Positions 44,957-54,204 are shown, numbered from the stretch's first letter. The stretch is DNA of 64,000 nucleotides from a bacterium 210917-DFI.7.65 (GCA_020555865.1 JAJCJJ010000002.1:124001-188000); one strand, 5' to 3'. Made by a program: numbers and translations. The notes: generated by a model not told the origin, from the letters alone.

Positions 44957-46123
44957 ATGTTTAAGGTAAAAACGCTCAATCACATCTCTCCTTCCTGCAT
45001 GGAGATCATGACCCCGGACCGCTATGAAATTTCGGACACCATGGCCGATCCGGACGCGATTTTCGTCCGGGCCACCGATATGCACAACTATGAGTTCAAT
45101 CCGGCTCTGCGGTGCATTGCCCGCGCGGGAATCGGCGTGAACTCCATCCCCCTCAAACGCTGCAGCGAAGCCGGCATCGTGGTGTTCAACACCCCTGGCG
45201 GCAACGCCAACGCCGTCAAGGAACTGTTCCTGTTCGGCCTGGGTATGGCCTCCCGTGATCTGATGGGCGGCATGCGCTGGGTATATAATTACAACAATCC
45301 CGACGTGCCTGTGGAAGTAGCCATGGAGAAAATCAAAAAGCAGTTCGCCGGGCCGGAATACTACCGCAAGAGCATCGGCGTCATCGGCACCGGTAATGTT
45401 GGCTGCCTGGTGGCCAACATTGCCCTGGATATGGGCATGACCGTATACGGCTATGATCCCTATCTTTCGGTCAACGCCGCTTGGCGCGTCTCCCGTCACG
45501 TGATCCGTGTGGATGACTTGGACACACTGCTGCGCAACTGCGACTATATCACGCTGCACACCCCGCTGACCGACGAGACAAGATGCATGATCAACGCCGC
45601 ACGCATCGCCAAAATGAAAGACGGCGTGCGCATCATCAATTACGCCCGCGGCGAAGTGGTGGACGAAGACGCCATCATCGACGCCCTGCACAGCGGGAAG
45701 GTAGAACGTTTTGTGACGGATTTCCCCACCGCCCGTCTTATCCAGGAGCCCAAAGCCATTCTGACCCCCCACCTGGGCGGCACCACGGTAGAGGCCGAAG
45801 CCAACTGTGCCCGCATGGCTGCCGAGGAAATGGATGATTACCTGCGCACGGGCAACATCAAAAACTCCGTCAATATGCCCGACCTGCACATGGACCGTAC
45901 CGGCCCCACCCGAATCTGCATCATTCACCGCAATCTGCCGGGCATGCTGACCACTCTGCTGCCGATTTTTGCCAAAGATCAAATCAACATTGAAAACATG
46001 ACCAATAAATCCCGCGGCGAATACGCTTATTCCGTATTTGATCTGAATGCCGATGTGGAAGAGTCCGTAGTTTCGGAACTCAAAGCTATTGAAGGTGTCC
46101 TCCGCGTACGCGTATTGCACTAA
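44957..46123 (+). CDS. serA: D-3-phosphoglycerate dehydrogenase with ACT domain
   Basis: 388 residues. Oxidises 3-phosphoglycerate to phosphohydroxypyruvate, starting serine synthesis. NAD motif GVIGTGNVGCLVAN; catalytic Arg in NYARGEVVDEDAI, and the catalytic His in LTPHLGGTTVEAEA; the C-terminal ACT domain (about 318-388, RICIIHRNLPGMLTTLLPIF...INIENMTNKSRGEYAY) could bind serine for feedback control. It is the shorter SerA type (no ASB domain). ATG chosen 11 bases after AAAGGA; a TTG lies closer but abuts the site. A terminator hairpin follows the stop. Confidence 0.97.
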   Translation: MFKVKTLNHISPSCMEIMTPDRYEISDTMADPDAIFVRATDMHNYEFNPALRCIARAGIGVNSIPLKRCSEAGIVVFNTPGGNANAVKELFLFGLGMASRDLMGGMRWVYNYNNPDVPVEVAMEKIKKQFAGPEYYRKSIGVIGTGNVGCLVANIALDMGMTVYGYDPYLSVNAAWRVSRHVIRVDDLDTLLRNCDYITLHTPLTDETRCMINAARIAKMKDGVRIINYARGEVVDEDAIIDALHSGKVERFVTDFPTARLIQEPKAILTPHLGGTTVEAEANCARMAAEEMDDYLRTGNIKNSVNMPDLHMDRTGPTRICIIHRNLPGMLTTLLPIFAKDQINIENMTNKSRGEYAYSVFDLNADVEESVVSELKAIEGVLRVRVLH

Positions 46124-46136
46124 TTAAAAAAGAACT

Positions 46137-46164
46137 GCGCCTCCGCCAGACCCGGCGGAGGCGC
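46137..46164 (+). terminator. Terminator of serC-serA
   Basis: Stem GCGCCTCCGCC/GGCGGAGGCGC with a 6-base loop, then TTTGCGTTGCTTTT. Confidence 0.75.
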
Positions 46165-46230
46165 TTTGCGTTGCTTTTGTCCTGCATCTCCCTGAACACA
46201 GGGCGATGCACGGGGTTCCGTTGTAACCCA

Positions 46231-46261
46231 AAAATGGTTCTGCCAGCAGCAGAACCATTTT
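46231..46261 (-). terminator. Terminator of the GNAT-pspC-DEAD operon
   Basis: Stem AAAATGGTTCTGC/GCAGAACCATTTT followed by T on the minus strand; between convergent genes. Confidence 0.8.
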
Positions 46262-46266
46262 CTTAT

Positions 46267-47103
46267 TTAAAGTAGTCCGCAGCCCAGATATCCCTCGGGC
46301 CGCTCCATCTTGGCACAGCAACCCATCAGGCGCAACATGCCGAGCGGCGTACTGTACACGCACTGTTCTGTCTCCAATGCCCGCGCCAGCAGAGCCATCG
46401 CCTCCTGTTCCTGCCCTGCCGCCCCCAGCAGTTCACGGATTACCGCGGTGCCGCCCTTTTTAAAAGCAATGGCACAGGCTGTCTCTCCGCCGGGCAGCGT
46501 TATTTGAAACAACCCGCCGCCGCTGCGCTCAGCCAGTTCCCGCTGCAGCGCCGTCAGCGCCGGGCCGAGGACCACATGGCTGCGCCCTTGCAGGAATTTC
46601 TCACGCCGCCGCTCATATGCCTCCGAAGAACTGCGGCGGCACACGCCGCAGCTCTCCGGCAGATCCGCGGCCCCGAAAGTTTTTTCTGCGGTGCTCCCCA
46701 CCGACCAGAACCCCTGCTTCGCGAAAAAAAGCTCCAGCGTATTGTCCGGCAGCAGCGTCCAAACGCCGCCAGCCCCTTTTTCCACCAGGAAATCGCAGGC
46801 CGTTTCCACCAGCCAGCCGGCATAGTTCTGGTGCCGACGCACCGGATCCGTCGCCAGCCCCACCAGGCAGGGCGCCGGGGCATAGCGATCCTGCGCGCCG
46901 CTGTACCAGAACGCAGGCAGCAGGAATACCATGCTCTGCACTATGCCATCTTCCAGCAACACCAAACTGGATTCCACATGTCCCGGCACAAAGCATTGCC
47001 GGAAAAACCATGCCTCATGTTCTTCTCCGAAACTCTCGCGCCACAGCACCCTCAGCCGCGGCAGATCTTCTGCCTTGGCGGCGCGCAGACTGATTTTTGC
47101 CAT
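46267..47103 (-). CDS. GNAT-family acetyltransferase (Eis-like layout)
   Basis: 278 residues. The N-terminal GNAT domain starts ISLRAAKAEDLPRLRVLWRESFGE, with the acetyl-CoA segment LVGLATDPVRRHQNYAGWLVETA (near 75-95). A second, weaker domain continues to a C-terminal YLGCGLL, as in the Eis-like bacterial GNATs with a trailing SCP2-like part. The substrate is unknown. Start ATG follows AAGGAATAAGGCGGC. The pspC gene ends six bases before this one begins. Confidence 0.85.
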   Translation of the reverse strand: MAKISLRAAKAEDLPRLRVLWRESFGEEHEAWFFRQCFVPGHVESSLVLLEDGIVQSMVFLLPAFWYSGAQDRYAPAPCLVGLATDPVRRHQNYAGWLVETACDFLVEKGAGGVWTLLPDNTLELFFAKQGFWSVGSTAEKTFGAADLPESCGVCRRSSSEAYERRREKFLQGRSHVVLGPALTALQRELAERSGGGLFQITLPGGETACAIAFKKGGTAVIRELLGAAGQEQEAMALLARALETEQCVYSTPLGMLRLMGCCAKMERPEGYLGCGLL

Positions 47104-47109
47104 GCCGCC

Positions 47110-47292
47110 TTATTCCTTCGGGATCAACAGTGCAGCGACACAGTAAACAATGGCGCCGGTTCCGATGCTGCCGATGCTCAGCAGCACGGCAAGAATCCGC
47201 ACAATACTGGGATCGATGTTGAAATATTCCGCAATGCCGCCGCACACACCGGCAATGATGCAGGATTGGCGGGAACGATACAGTCTCTTCAT
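47110..47292 (-). CDS. PspC-domain small membrane protein
   Basis: 60 residues, MKRLYRSRQSCIIAGVCGGIAEYFNIDPSIVR plus one membrane segment (about 32-57). The family motif AGVCGGIAEYF-xIDPS-xVR marks PspC (phage shock protein C), involved in membrane-stress signalling in proteobacteria and of unknown role in Clostridia. The ATG follows AAAGGATAAAGGTT; it lies five bases after the DEAD-box helicase stop and seven before the GNAT. Confidence 0.93.
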   Translation of the reverse strand: MKRLYRSRQSCIIAGVCGGIAEYFNIDPSIVRILAVLLSIGSIGTGAIVYCVAALLIPKE

Positions 47293-47297
47293 AACCT

Positions 47298-48461
47298 TTA
47301 TCCTTTCTTAACCGGAAGCAGATTGCCCTCCATGTCCACACTGACCGCGGTGATGGCATTCCTAGTGAACTTCGCGATTTCGTCCAGCCGCACCATGGCG
47401 CCGTAATCCGACACAAAGGTATATGCCACACCATGGCGCTTAGCCCGGCCAGTACGGCCGATACGGTGGATATAATATTCATTTTCCTCCGGCACATCGT
47501 AGTTGAACACCGCATCCACATCATCCACATCGATGCCGCGGGCCGCCACGTCGGTTGCCACAAATACACGCAGCTTTCCGTCCCGGAAACGCTGCATCAC
47601 CTTCTCCCGCTTCACCTGAGGGATATCGCCGTGAATGCACTCGGCCTCTACCCCGCCTATCTGCAAAAACTTGGTTGCCCGCTCCACCATACCTTTGGTG
47701 TTGCAGAACACCACGACCCGCTCATAGCCTTCTTTGTTCAAAATGCGGAGCATGGTTTCCACTTTGGCATCCCGCGCCACATCGATGCGGTACTGGATAA
47801 TGTCCGGCTTGTTCTGCTCGTCGGCCCGGACGGTGATCTCCTCGGCGTCGCGCTGGTAGACCCAGGCAATGTCCATCACTTCGCGGGAAATAGTAGCCGA
47901 AAACAGTCCCAGGTTTCTGCGGTGGGGGATCTTGTCCAGAATACGGGTCACATCGTGGATAAAACCCATGTCCAGCATACGATCCGCCTCATCCAGCACG
48001 ACGGTCTGCACTGCGTCCACCTTAATGGTGCGGCGCTTCATATGGTCGCTGAAACGTCCAGGCGTGGCCACAATAATCTGCGGATTGCGCTTGAGCGCGT
48101 TGATTTGTTTACCGATGGGCTGACCGCCGTAGCAGCAGACGATTTTTATCCCTGCCAAATAAACGGCCAGATCCCGCAGTTCGTCAGTGATCTGCAGCGC
48201 CAGTTCCCGGGTCGGCGCCAGGATCACAGCCTGGACCGCCTCGCTTTCCGGGTCAATATGTTCCAGAATCGGGATACCGAAAGCAAACGTTTTTCCGGTG
48301 CCCGTGGGAGCCTTTGCAGTCACATCCCTCCATTCCAGCATGGGCGGGATAGCCCCGGCCTGGATGGGTGTGGATACTTCATATCCCTTTTTCTCGATCG
48401 CACGCAGAATCGGCTCGGACAGTCCCAGCGAATCAAAGCGCACGCCTTGCGTCAGTTCCAT
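47298..48461 (-). CDS. DEAD-box RNA helicase
   Basis: 387 residues, ATP-dependent RNA helicase core. In order: Q motif in PTPIQAGAIPP-like text (GYEVSTPIQAGAIP), motif I APTGTGKTFAFG, Ia APTRELALQ, Ib TPGR, II VLDEADRMLDMGF, III FSATI, and in domain 2 VVFCNTKG, VFVATDVAARGIDV and HRIGRTGRAKRHG. There is no long C-terminal extension, unlike CshA or DbpA. The start METLTQGV-like Met follows AGAGGAATAGAAACT; the longer upstream frame lacks a site. Such helicases act in ribosome assembly or mRNA decay. Confidence 0.94.
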   Translation of the reverse strand: MELTQGVRFDSLGLSEPILRAIEKKGYEVSTPIQAGAIPPMLEWRDVTAKAPTGTGKTFAFGIPILEHIDPESEAVQAVILAPTRELALQITDELRDLAVYLAGIKIVCCYGGQPIGKQINALKRNPQIIVATPGRFSDHMKRRTIKVDAVQTVVLDEADRMLDMGFIHDVTRILDKIPHRRNLGLFSATISREVMDIAWVYQRDAEEITVRADEQNKPDIIQYRIDVARDAKVETMLRILNKEGYERVVVFCNTKGMVERATKFLQIGGVEAECIHGDIPQVKREKVMQRFRDGKLRVFVATDVAARGIDVDDVDAVFNYDVPEENEYYIHRIGRTGRAKRHGVAYTFVSDYGAMVRLDEIAKFTRNAITAVSVDMEGNLLPVKKG

Positions 48462-48689
48462 AGTTTCTATTCCTCTATACCATAAATTTTGAACCTGCTG
48501 TATGTTGGATATTATAGCATAGTTCCCTGTACCGTGCAACTTTTCCCCCCGCAGCGGTGCTGCTCCGCCGCCCGGTGCTCCCCGCGCCGCGCCGCAGGCA
48601 AAAAAGTTTTGCTTTTCCTCTATATTTTTCCGGTACCTTGTGCTATAGTGTATTTGTATTATTATGCGCTAAAGGAGCAAATGCGAATT

Positions 48690-50297
48690 ATGATTACCAT
48701 TACCGACCTGGGGTTGCAGTACGGCGGCAGCGTTCTGTTTTCCCACGCGGACCTGCAGTTCACCCGCGGCAACTGCTACGGCGTGATCGGCGCCAACGGC
48801 GCGGGCAAATCCACCTTTTTGAAAATCCTGTCCGGCGAAGTGGAGTCCACCTCCGGCACAGTGGAGATTCTGCCGGGCACCCGCATGTCCGTTCTAAAAC
48901 AGGATCAGAACAAATACGACGCCTATTCCGTGATGGATACCGTCATCATGGGCAACCAGCGCCTCTATGACATCGGCAAAGAAAAAGAAGCGCTGTATGC
49001 CAAGGAGGAAATGACCGACGAAGACGGTGTGCGCGCCTGTGAACTGGAGGAAGAGTACGCAGAGCTGGGCGGCTGGGAAGCCGAGAGCGATGCCAGTCGT
49101 ATCCTGCAGGGCCTGGGCGTAGGCGTGGAGCTGCACCAGACCCAGATGGCCGATATGGACCCCCGTCTGAAAGTGAAAGTCCTGCTGGCCCAGGCTCTGT
49201 TCGGCAGTCCCGACCTGCTGCTGCTGGACGAGCCGACCAACAATTTGGACATCGCCGCCACCAACTGGCTGGAAGATTTCCTGCTGGACTTCCCCGGCAC
49301 AGTCATTGTGGTATCCCATGACCGCCACTTCCTCAACACCATCTGCACCCACATTGTGGATATCGATTACGGCAAGATCAAAATGTATGTGGGCAACTAC
49401 GATTTCTGGTACGAGTCCTCTCAGTTGGTGCAGCAGCTTATGCGCAACCAGAACAAGCGCAACGAAGAAAAAATCAAGGAACTGCAGGACTTCATCGCCC
49501 GTTTCTCCGCTAACAAATCCAAGTCCAAGCAAGCTACGGCCCGCCGCAAGCTGCTGGACAAGCTGACTGTGGAAGAGATCCCTGCTTCTTCCCGCCGCTA
49601 TCCCTATGTGGCTTTTTCTCCCGACCGGGAGGTAGGAAAGGACATCCTGTTTGTCACCGACGTGAGCAAAACTATCGACGGCGTGAAGGTGCTCGACAAG
49701 GTTTCCTTCATCGTGGAGCACGGGGACAAAATCGCCTTTGTGGGCGAAAATGAAAATGGCCAGACAGCACTGTTCAAGATTCTCGCCGGCGAGATGGAGC
49801 CGGACGAGGGCACTGTAAAGTGGGGGCAAACCGCCACGTTCAGCTACTTTCCCAAAGACAACACCCCTTACTTCGAAGACAACGACGACAACCTGGTACA
49901 ATGGCTGCGTCAGTATTCCTCCGATCCCCACGAAACCTATCTGCGCGGTTTCCTGGGCCGCATGCTCTTCTCCGGGGACGAAGTATACAAAAGCGTGAAG
50001 GTACTTTCTGGCGGCGAGAAGGTGCGCTGCATGCTCTCACGCATGATGCTTTCCGGCGCCAATGTGCTGCTGTTGGACCAGCCCACCAACCATCTGGATC
50101 TGGAATCCATCGCCGCAGTGAACAGCGGCCTGGAGAGCGTCAAATGCAACGTGCTTCTGGCCTGTCATGACCATCAGCTGGTGGAAACCGTGGCTAACCG
50201 CGTGCTTTGTTTTAACGCTGACGGCACTGTGACGGATTACCGCACAGATTACGACACCTACCTGGAAAAAACCGCCGCCCATGAAGCGGAGGCATAA
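48690..50297 (+). CDS. ABC-F ATPase (YkpA/YbiT-type)
   Basis: 535 residues, two ATPase domains with no membrane part, as in translation-associated ABC-F proteins. Domain 1: Walker A GANGAGKST, Walker B LLLLDEPTNNLD; its signature motif is atypical (DPRLKVKVLLAQ). Domain 2: Walker A is degenerate (GENENGQTALFKIL; Lys replaced by Gln), while the signature LSGGEKVRCMLS and Walker B VLLLDQPTNHLD are present, with Glu replaced by Gln in LLDQP. Such changes are partly usual in the YkpA/YbiT branch. The start is uncertain between ATG 48681 and 48690; SD AAAGGAG fits between them. Confidence 0.9.
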   Translation: MITITDLGLQYGGSVLFSHADLQFTRGNCYGVIGANGAGKSTFLKILSGEVESTSGTVEILPGTRMSVLKQDQNKYDAYSVMDTVIMGNQRLYDIGKEKEALYAKEEMTDEDGVRACELEEEYAELGGWEAESDASRILQGLGVGVELHQTQMADMDPRLKVKVLLAQALFGSPDLLLLDEPTNNLDIAATNWLEDFLLDFPGTVIVVSHDRHFLNTICTHIVDIDYGKIKMYVGNYDFWYESSQLVQQLMRNQNKRNEEKIKELQDFIARFSANKSKSKQATARRKLLDKLTVEEIPASSRRYPYVAFSPDREVGKDILFVTDVSKTIDGVKVLDKVSFIVEHGDKIAFVGENENGQTALFKILAGEMEPDEGTVKWGQTATFSYFPKDNTPYFEDNDDNLVQWLRQYSSDPHETYLRGFLGRMLFSGDEVYKSVKVLSGGEKVRCMLSRMMLSGANVLLLDQPTNHLDLESIAAVNSGLESVKCNVLLACHDHQLVETVANRVLCFNADGTVTDYRTDYDTYLEKTAAHEAEA

Positions 50298-50305
50298 GAA
50301 ACAAA

Positions 50306-50349
50306 AAAGTCAAGACGTTTTCTGCTTTTGCAGAAAGCGTCTTGACTTT
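50306..50349 (+). terminator. Terminator of the ABC-F gene
   Basis: Stem AAAGTCAAGACG/CGTCTTGACTTT with an inner hairpin, followed by CTCCTTTTTTT. Confidence 0.85.
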
Positions 50350-50518
50350 CTCCTTTTTTTCGATATACTATATAAGGTTTTATGAAATCCATCTGTGCGA
50401 TGGAGCAACAGTTTCTGCCAACTGCCCTCAATTGACTATTGTGTCCCCGGCGGGACAAGCCATAGTCCCGGAGCGGCAGTTCTTTTATGCTGATCGACCG
50501 AAAGGAGCCACAGCCATT

Positions 50519-51907
50519 ATGAAAAAGGACATCGTGATCATCGGCGCCGGTCCTGCCGGCATTTTCACCGCGCTGGAGCTGATCCGCAAGGGCAGCAAAA
50601 AGAGCATTGCTTTGGTGGAAAAGGGCGCGGCCATTGAACACCGCCGCTGTCCCAAAAGCGTGACGCAAAAATGCGTCAACTGCAAGCCCTGCTGCCATAT
50701 TACCACCGGATTTTCCGGCGCCGGCGCTTTTTCCGACGGCAAGCTGTCCCTCTCCTGTGAGGTGGGCGGCGATCTGCCGGATCTGGTGGGCGCCGATCTG
50801 GTGCAAAGCACCATCGCCTATGCCGACAGTATTTACCTTGAGTTCGGCGCGGACACCCATGTGGAGGGCGTTACCGACGGCGATGAAATCCGCGCCATCC
50901 GTAAGCGCGCCATTGCCGCAGGGCTTAAGCTGGTGGATTGCCCGATCCGTCACATGGGCACAGAAAAAGCCCAGAAGATTTATCTCGGCATTGAAAAATA
51001 TCTCGCCGAACACGGCGTGGAACTGCTGTTCGGTATGGAATGTGTGAACATCATCCTGCAGGACTCCATATGCAAAGGCGTCACGCTGACCGACGGAAAG
51101 AAAGATCTGGAAATCTACGCCGACGAAACCGTTATCGCTGCCGGGCGGCGCGGCGCAGACTGGTTGGAAAAAGTGTGTGCCGAACATAACATTGCTCATC
51201 AGAGCGGCACCGTGGATGTAGGCGTGCGCGTGGAAGTACGCAATGAAGTAATGGAAACCGTCAATCGTGCGCTGTACGAAAGCAAGCTCATCGGCTACCC
51301 CAAGCCTTTCAAAAACAAAGTGCGCACATTCTGTCAGAACCCCGGCGGTTTCGTCAGTCAGGAAAATTATGACAACGATCTGGCCGTAGTCAACGGCCAC
51401 TCTTATAAAGAAAAAAAGTCCGACAATACCAATCTGGCCATTTTGTGCTCCCACAATTTCAACGAGCCGTTCAACCAACCCATCGCCTTTGCCCAGAAAG
51501 TTGGCGAGCTGACCAATATGCTGGGCGCAGGCCATATCCTGGTCCAGCGCTACGGCGACATTCTTGATGGCAAGCGCACCTGGGCCAAAGAACTTGCCCG
51601 TTCCAATGTGCGCCCCACCCTGCCTGACGCCGTAGCCGGTGATATCACTTCCGCCATGCCTTACCGCTCCATGCTGAACATCATCAACTTTATTCAGGCT
51701 GTGGACAAGGTGGTGCCTGGGTTTGCCGCACCGGAAACCCTGCTCTACTCCCCGGAATTGAAATTTTATTCCAACCGCATCAAAATGGACACCCATCTGA
51801 ACACCAACGTGCAGGGACTGCACTGCCTGGGCGACAGTTCCGGCTGGACCCGCGGGTTGATGATGGCCTCGGTCATGGGCGTGCTGATGGGGCGCTATCT
51901 CCTGTAA
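50519..51907 (+). CDS. FAD-dependent oxidoreductase of unknown role
   Basis: 462 residues. Starts with a Rossmann FAD motif MKKDIVIIGAGPAGIFTALEL and has an early Cys-rich motif QKCVNCKPCCHITTGFSGAGAFSDGK, unusual among plain oxidases, then a second glycine motif VIAAGRRGADWL and a late GLHCLGDSSGWTRGLMMAS. It belongs to the predicted NAD/FAD-dependent dehydrogenases related to electron-transfer or thiol proteins (often annotated COG2509). The substrate is unknown. The ATG is 11 bases after AAAGGAG. No promoter is obvious; a preceding hairpin ends the ABC-F gene. Confidence 0.88.
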   Translation: MKKDIVIIGAGPAGIFTALELIRKGSKKSIALVEKGAAIEHRRCPKSVTQKCVNCKPCCHITTGFSGAGAFSDGKLSLSCEVGGDLPDLVGADLVQSTIAYADSIYLEFGADTHVEGVTDGDEIRAIRKRAIAAGLKLVDCPIRHMGTEKAQKIYLGIEKYLAEHGVELLFGMECVNIILQDSICKGVTLTDGKKDLEIYADETVIAAGRRGADWLEKVCAEHNIAHQSGTVDVGVRVEVRNEVMETVNRALYESKLIGYPKPFKNKVRTFCQNPGGFVSQENYDNDLAVVNGHSYKEKKSDNTNLAILCSHNFNEPFNQPIAFAQKVGELTNMLGAGHILVQRYGDILDGKRTWAKELARSNVRPTLPDAVAGDITSAMPYRSMLNIINFIQAVDKVVPGFAAPETLLYSPELKFYSNRIKMDTHLNTNVQGLHCLGDSSGWTRGLMMASVMGVLMGRYLL

Positions 51908-51937
51908 TTCCATCTTTCTTTTTTCTTGAGCCAATAT

Positions 51938-51966
51938 AAAAGGCAGGGCATACGCCCTGCCTTTTT
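51938..51966 (+). terminator. Terminator of the FAD oxidoreductase
   Basis: AAAAGGCAGGGC/GCCCTGCCTTTT with an ATAC loop. Confidence 0.85.
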
Positions 51967-51987
51967 CCCGTCTGAGCCAAAAAATTC

Positions 51988-52016
51988 TTACATCCGCCGT
52001 CTATTTGTGCTATACT
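51988..52016 (+). promoter_or_regulatory. Promoter of the CarD-type gene
   Basis: TTACAT, 17 bases, TATACT; another TATAAT lies seven bases further. Confidence 0.55.
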
Positions 52017-52101
52017 GTTCTTATAATGTGGGAAAGTAGCGGGAAAACAGCTCATAGAAACCCACACAGTACGAAAAACGGGTTCAAAAGGAGGATACAG
52101 C

Positions 52102-52617
52102 ATGTACGAGCGCGGCGTATTGATTATGTACGGCAACAGCGGCGTTTGCCGTGTGGAGGACGTGGCTCCTATGAAGGGCAGCCGCGGCGCAGAAAAAAAC
52201 CGGCTTTACTACAAACTTTCACCAGTTTATGGCAGCGGCACGATTTATGTCCCCGTAGACACGAAAATTTTTATGCGCCCAGTACTCAGCCGCCGTGAAG
52301 CCATGGATCTGATCCGCCGCATCCCGGAAATCAGCGACGATTGCGGCGAAGATGTTTCCGACTGGCACGCTTTGTCCGCCATCTATCAGGAACAGCTCCA
52401 TTCCCATGACTGCACCGATCTGGTGCATCTGATCAAATCGGTTTACCTTAAGAACCGCACCAATGCCGAGAACGGGCGCAGACCCTATAAAGTGGATCAG
52501 GAATACCAGAAGCGGGCAGAAGAGCTGCTGCACAGCGAACTGGCCGCCGCGCTGGATATTCCCATGGAGCAGGTGGCAGGCTTTATCGCCGCCGAATTGG
52601 AAAAAAGTGCTCTGTAA
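52102..52617 (+). CDS. CarD-family transcription factor
   Basis: 171 residues. The N-terminal CarD/TRCF-RID-like domain (MYERGVLIMYGNSGVCRVEDV, KLSPVYGSGTIYVPVDT, about 1-58) is shared with the RNA-polymerase-interacting region of Mfd, also in this window; the helical C-terminal part (about 70-170) binds DNA in CarD/CdnL relatives. Such proteins stabilise the open promoter complex. The ATG follows AAAAGGAGGATACAGC. The gene is alone, followed by a terminator shared with prfB. Confidence 0.92.
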   Translation: MYERGVLIMYGNSGVCRVEDVAPMKGSRGAEKNRLYYKLSPVYGSGTIYVPVDTKIFMRPVLSRREAMDLIRRIPEISDDCGEDVSDWHALSAIYQEQLHSHDCTDLVHLIKSVYLKNRTNAENGRRPYKVDQEYQKRAEELLHSELAAALDIPMEQVAGFIAAELEKSAL

Positions 52618-52630
52618 CGTACCATACAGC

Positions 52631-52663
52631 AAAACCCCGGCTCAATTTCAGAGCCGGGGTTTT
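52631..52663. terminator. Bidirectional terminator between carD-type gene and prfB
   Basis: Stem AAAACCCCGGCTC/GAGCCGGGGTTTT, T tracts on both strands. Confidence 0.85.
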
Positions 52664-52698
52664 ATTCTGCGGCATCCTCCTTCTCAGAGTCGGAGGCG

Positions 52699-53823
52699 TT
52701 ATTTCTTCAGCGTACCGTTGGCGCTGGCAGTCAGATAGGCATTGATAAAGCCATCCAAATCGCCGTCCATGACATTGTCGATGTTGCCGGTTTCATATCC
52801 GGTACGCGTATCCTTGACCATCTGATAGGGCATAAACACATAGGAGCGGATCTGGCTGCCCCACTCAATCTTCATCTGCACACCCTTGATATCAGAGATC
52901 TTTTCGGCGTGCTGCTGAGCTTTCAGTTCCATCAGCTTGGCCCGCAGCATTTTCATACAGTTGTCGCGGTTCTGAAACTGGCTGCGCTCCTGCTGCGAGG
53001 AAACCACAATCCCCGTGGGCTTGTGGATCAGGCGCACTGCAGAAGACGTTTTATTGATGTGCTGGCCACCGGCGCCGGAGGAGCGAAACACCTGCATCTC
53101 GATGTCCTCTTCACGGATCTCAATGGAATTGTCATCATCCATTTCCGGCATAACCTCCACCGCAGCAAAAGATGTCTGGCGGCGGGCATTGGCATCAAAC
53201 GGAGAAACACGCACCAGACGGTGCACGCCGTTCTCACTTTTGAGATAGCCGTAGGCATTGTCGCCCTCCACTGCAATGGTGGCAGATTTGATGCCGGCTT
53301 CGTCACCGTCCTCATAATCGAGGATTTTATAGGTGAAGCCGTGACGCTCCACCCAACGGGTGTACATGCGGTAGAGCATTTCGGTCCAGTCCTGAGCCTC
53401 GGTGCCGCCAGCGCCGGAGTGCAGCGCCACAATGGCATTATTGGCGTCATATTCGCCGGAAAGCAACGTCGCCAGGCGGCGATCCGCAATTTCGCTCTCC
53501 AGCTTGTCATAAGACTCGGTCAATTCTTCCAGCAGAGACTCGTCGTCCTCCTCAATGGCCATTTCACACAGCGTCATGGTATCTTCCCAATCCGTGCAGA
53601 GCTTTTCATGGGCGCGTATTTTATTCTCCAAGCGCTTAATCTGCTGGGCCACTTTCTGCGAATGCTCCATGTCACTCCAAAAGCCCTCCTGAGCGCTTTC
53701 GTCCTGCAAACGGGCATACTCCTGCCGCGCGCCGTCAATATTCAGCGCGTTTTTCAGCTCCTCCAGCGTGGGCTTTTGTGCGAGCAGCTTCTGCTTGTAC
53801 TCATCAAATTCGATCATGCTCAT
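52699..53823 (-). CDS. prfB: Peptide chain release factor 2
   Basis: 374 residues. RF2 reads UGA and UAA. The GGQ motif is in SSGAGGQHINKTSSAVRL and the stop-codon reading tripeptide SPF is in VRVSPFDANARRQTS (about residue 200). PrmC (8435-9301) would methylate the GGQ glutamine. Unlike most prfB genes the frame is continuous: no in-frame UGA and no CUU-UGA shift site near codon 25, so RF2 level is not autoregulated by frameshifting here. The start MSMIEFDEY is 9 bases behind GGTGGAG. A TTTACA/TATAAT promoter (53879-53907) drives it. Confidence 0.97.
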   Translation of the reverse strand: MSMIEFDEYKQKLLAQKPTLEELKNALNIDGARQEYARLQDESAQEGFWSDMEHSQKVAQQIKRLENKIRAHEKLCTDWEDTMTLCEMAIEEDDESLLEELTESYDKLESEIADRRLATLLSGEYDANNAIVALHSGAGGTEAQDWTEMLYRMYTRWVERHGFTYKILDYEDGDEAGIKSATIAVEGDNAYGYLKSENGVHRLVRVSPFDANARRQTSFAAVEVMPEMDDDNSIEIREEDIEMQVFRSSGAGGQHINKTSSAVRLIHKPTGIVVSSQQERSQFQNRDNCMKMLRAKLMELKAQQHAEKISDIKGVQMKIEWGSQIRSYVFMPYQMVKDTRTGYETGNIDNVMDGDLDGFINAYLTASANGTLKK

Positions 53824-53878
53824 GCTTGTTTTCTCCACCTGTATCGTAAAATAATTCTTTGATCTGCATATTGGTACT

Positions 53879-53907
53879 ATTATATCCAATTCTTCCCCAT
53901 CTGTAAA
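53879..53907 (-). promoter_or_regulatory. Promoter of prfB
   Basis: Minus strand TTTACA, 17 bases, TATAAT. Confidence 0.78.
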
Positions 53908-54063
53908 GCTGTTTTGGTAGAAAAGTCCCGGCCTGCACTCTGGCTGTACAGTCTATTCTTTCGTTATTTTTTTCGCTTCCTTCCCAAAATTCCTCCCAGC
54001 AAAGACAAATGGCCGCAATATGGGCAACATCCATTGCACATGCGCCGAAATTCCGACACACTC

Positions 54064-54092
54064 TTGTCATTTATCACTTTACCATGTAAAAT
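54064..54092 (+). promoter_or_regulatory. Promoter of the alanine/sodium symporter gene
   Basis: TTGTCA, 17 bases, TAAAAT, about 112 bases before the ATG. Confidence 0.7.
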
Positions 54093-54204
54093 AGTTTCAG
54101 CGCATTTTTCACTCCGCCGCCGCATAAGGTGGACCAGCACACTTTATCCACCACACAAAAGCACATGGCAACGGTCAGTTTGAAAGAGGAAAGAGGCATC
54201 GCTT

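Larger units (their letters stand above)
53824..54204. other. Intergenic region between prfB and the symporter
   Basis: 381 bases with divergent promoters: prfB at 53879-53907 and the symporter at 54064-54092. Open frames here have no ribosome site or family features. I looked for a glycine riboswitch and saw no conserved core. Confidence 0.6.
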
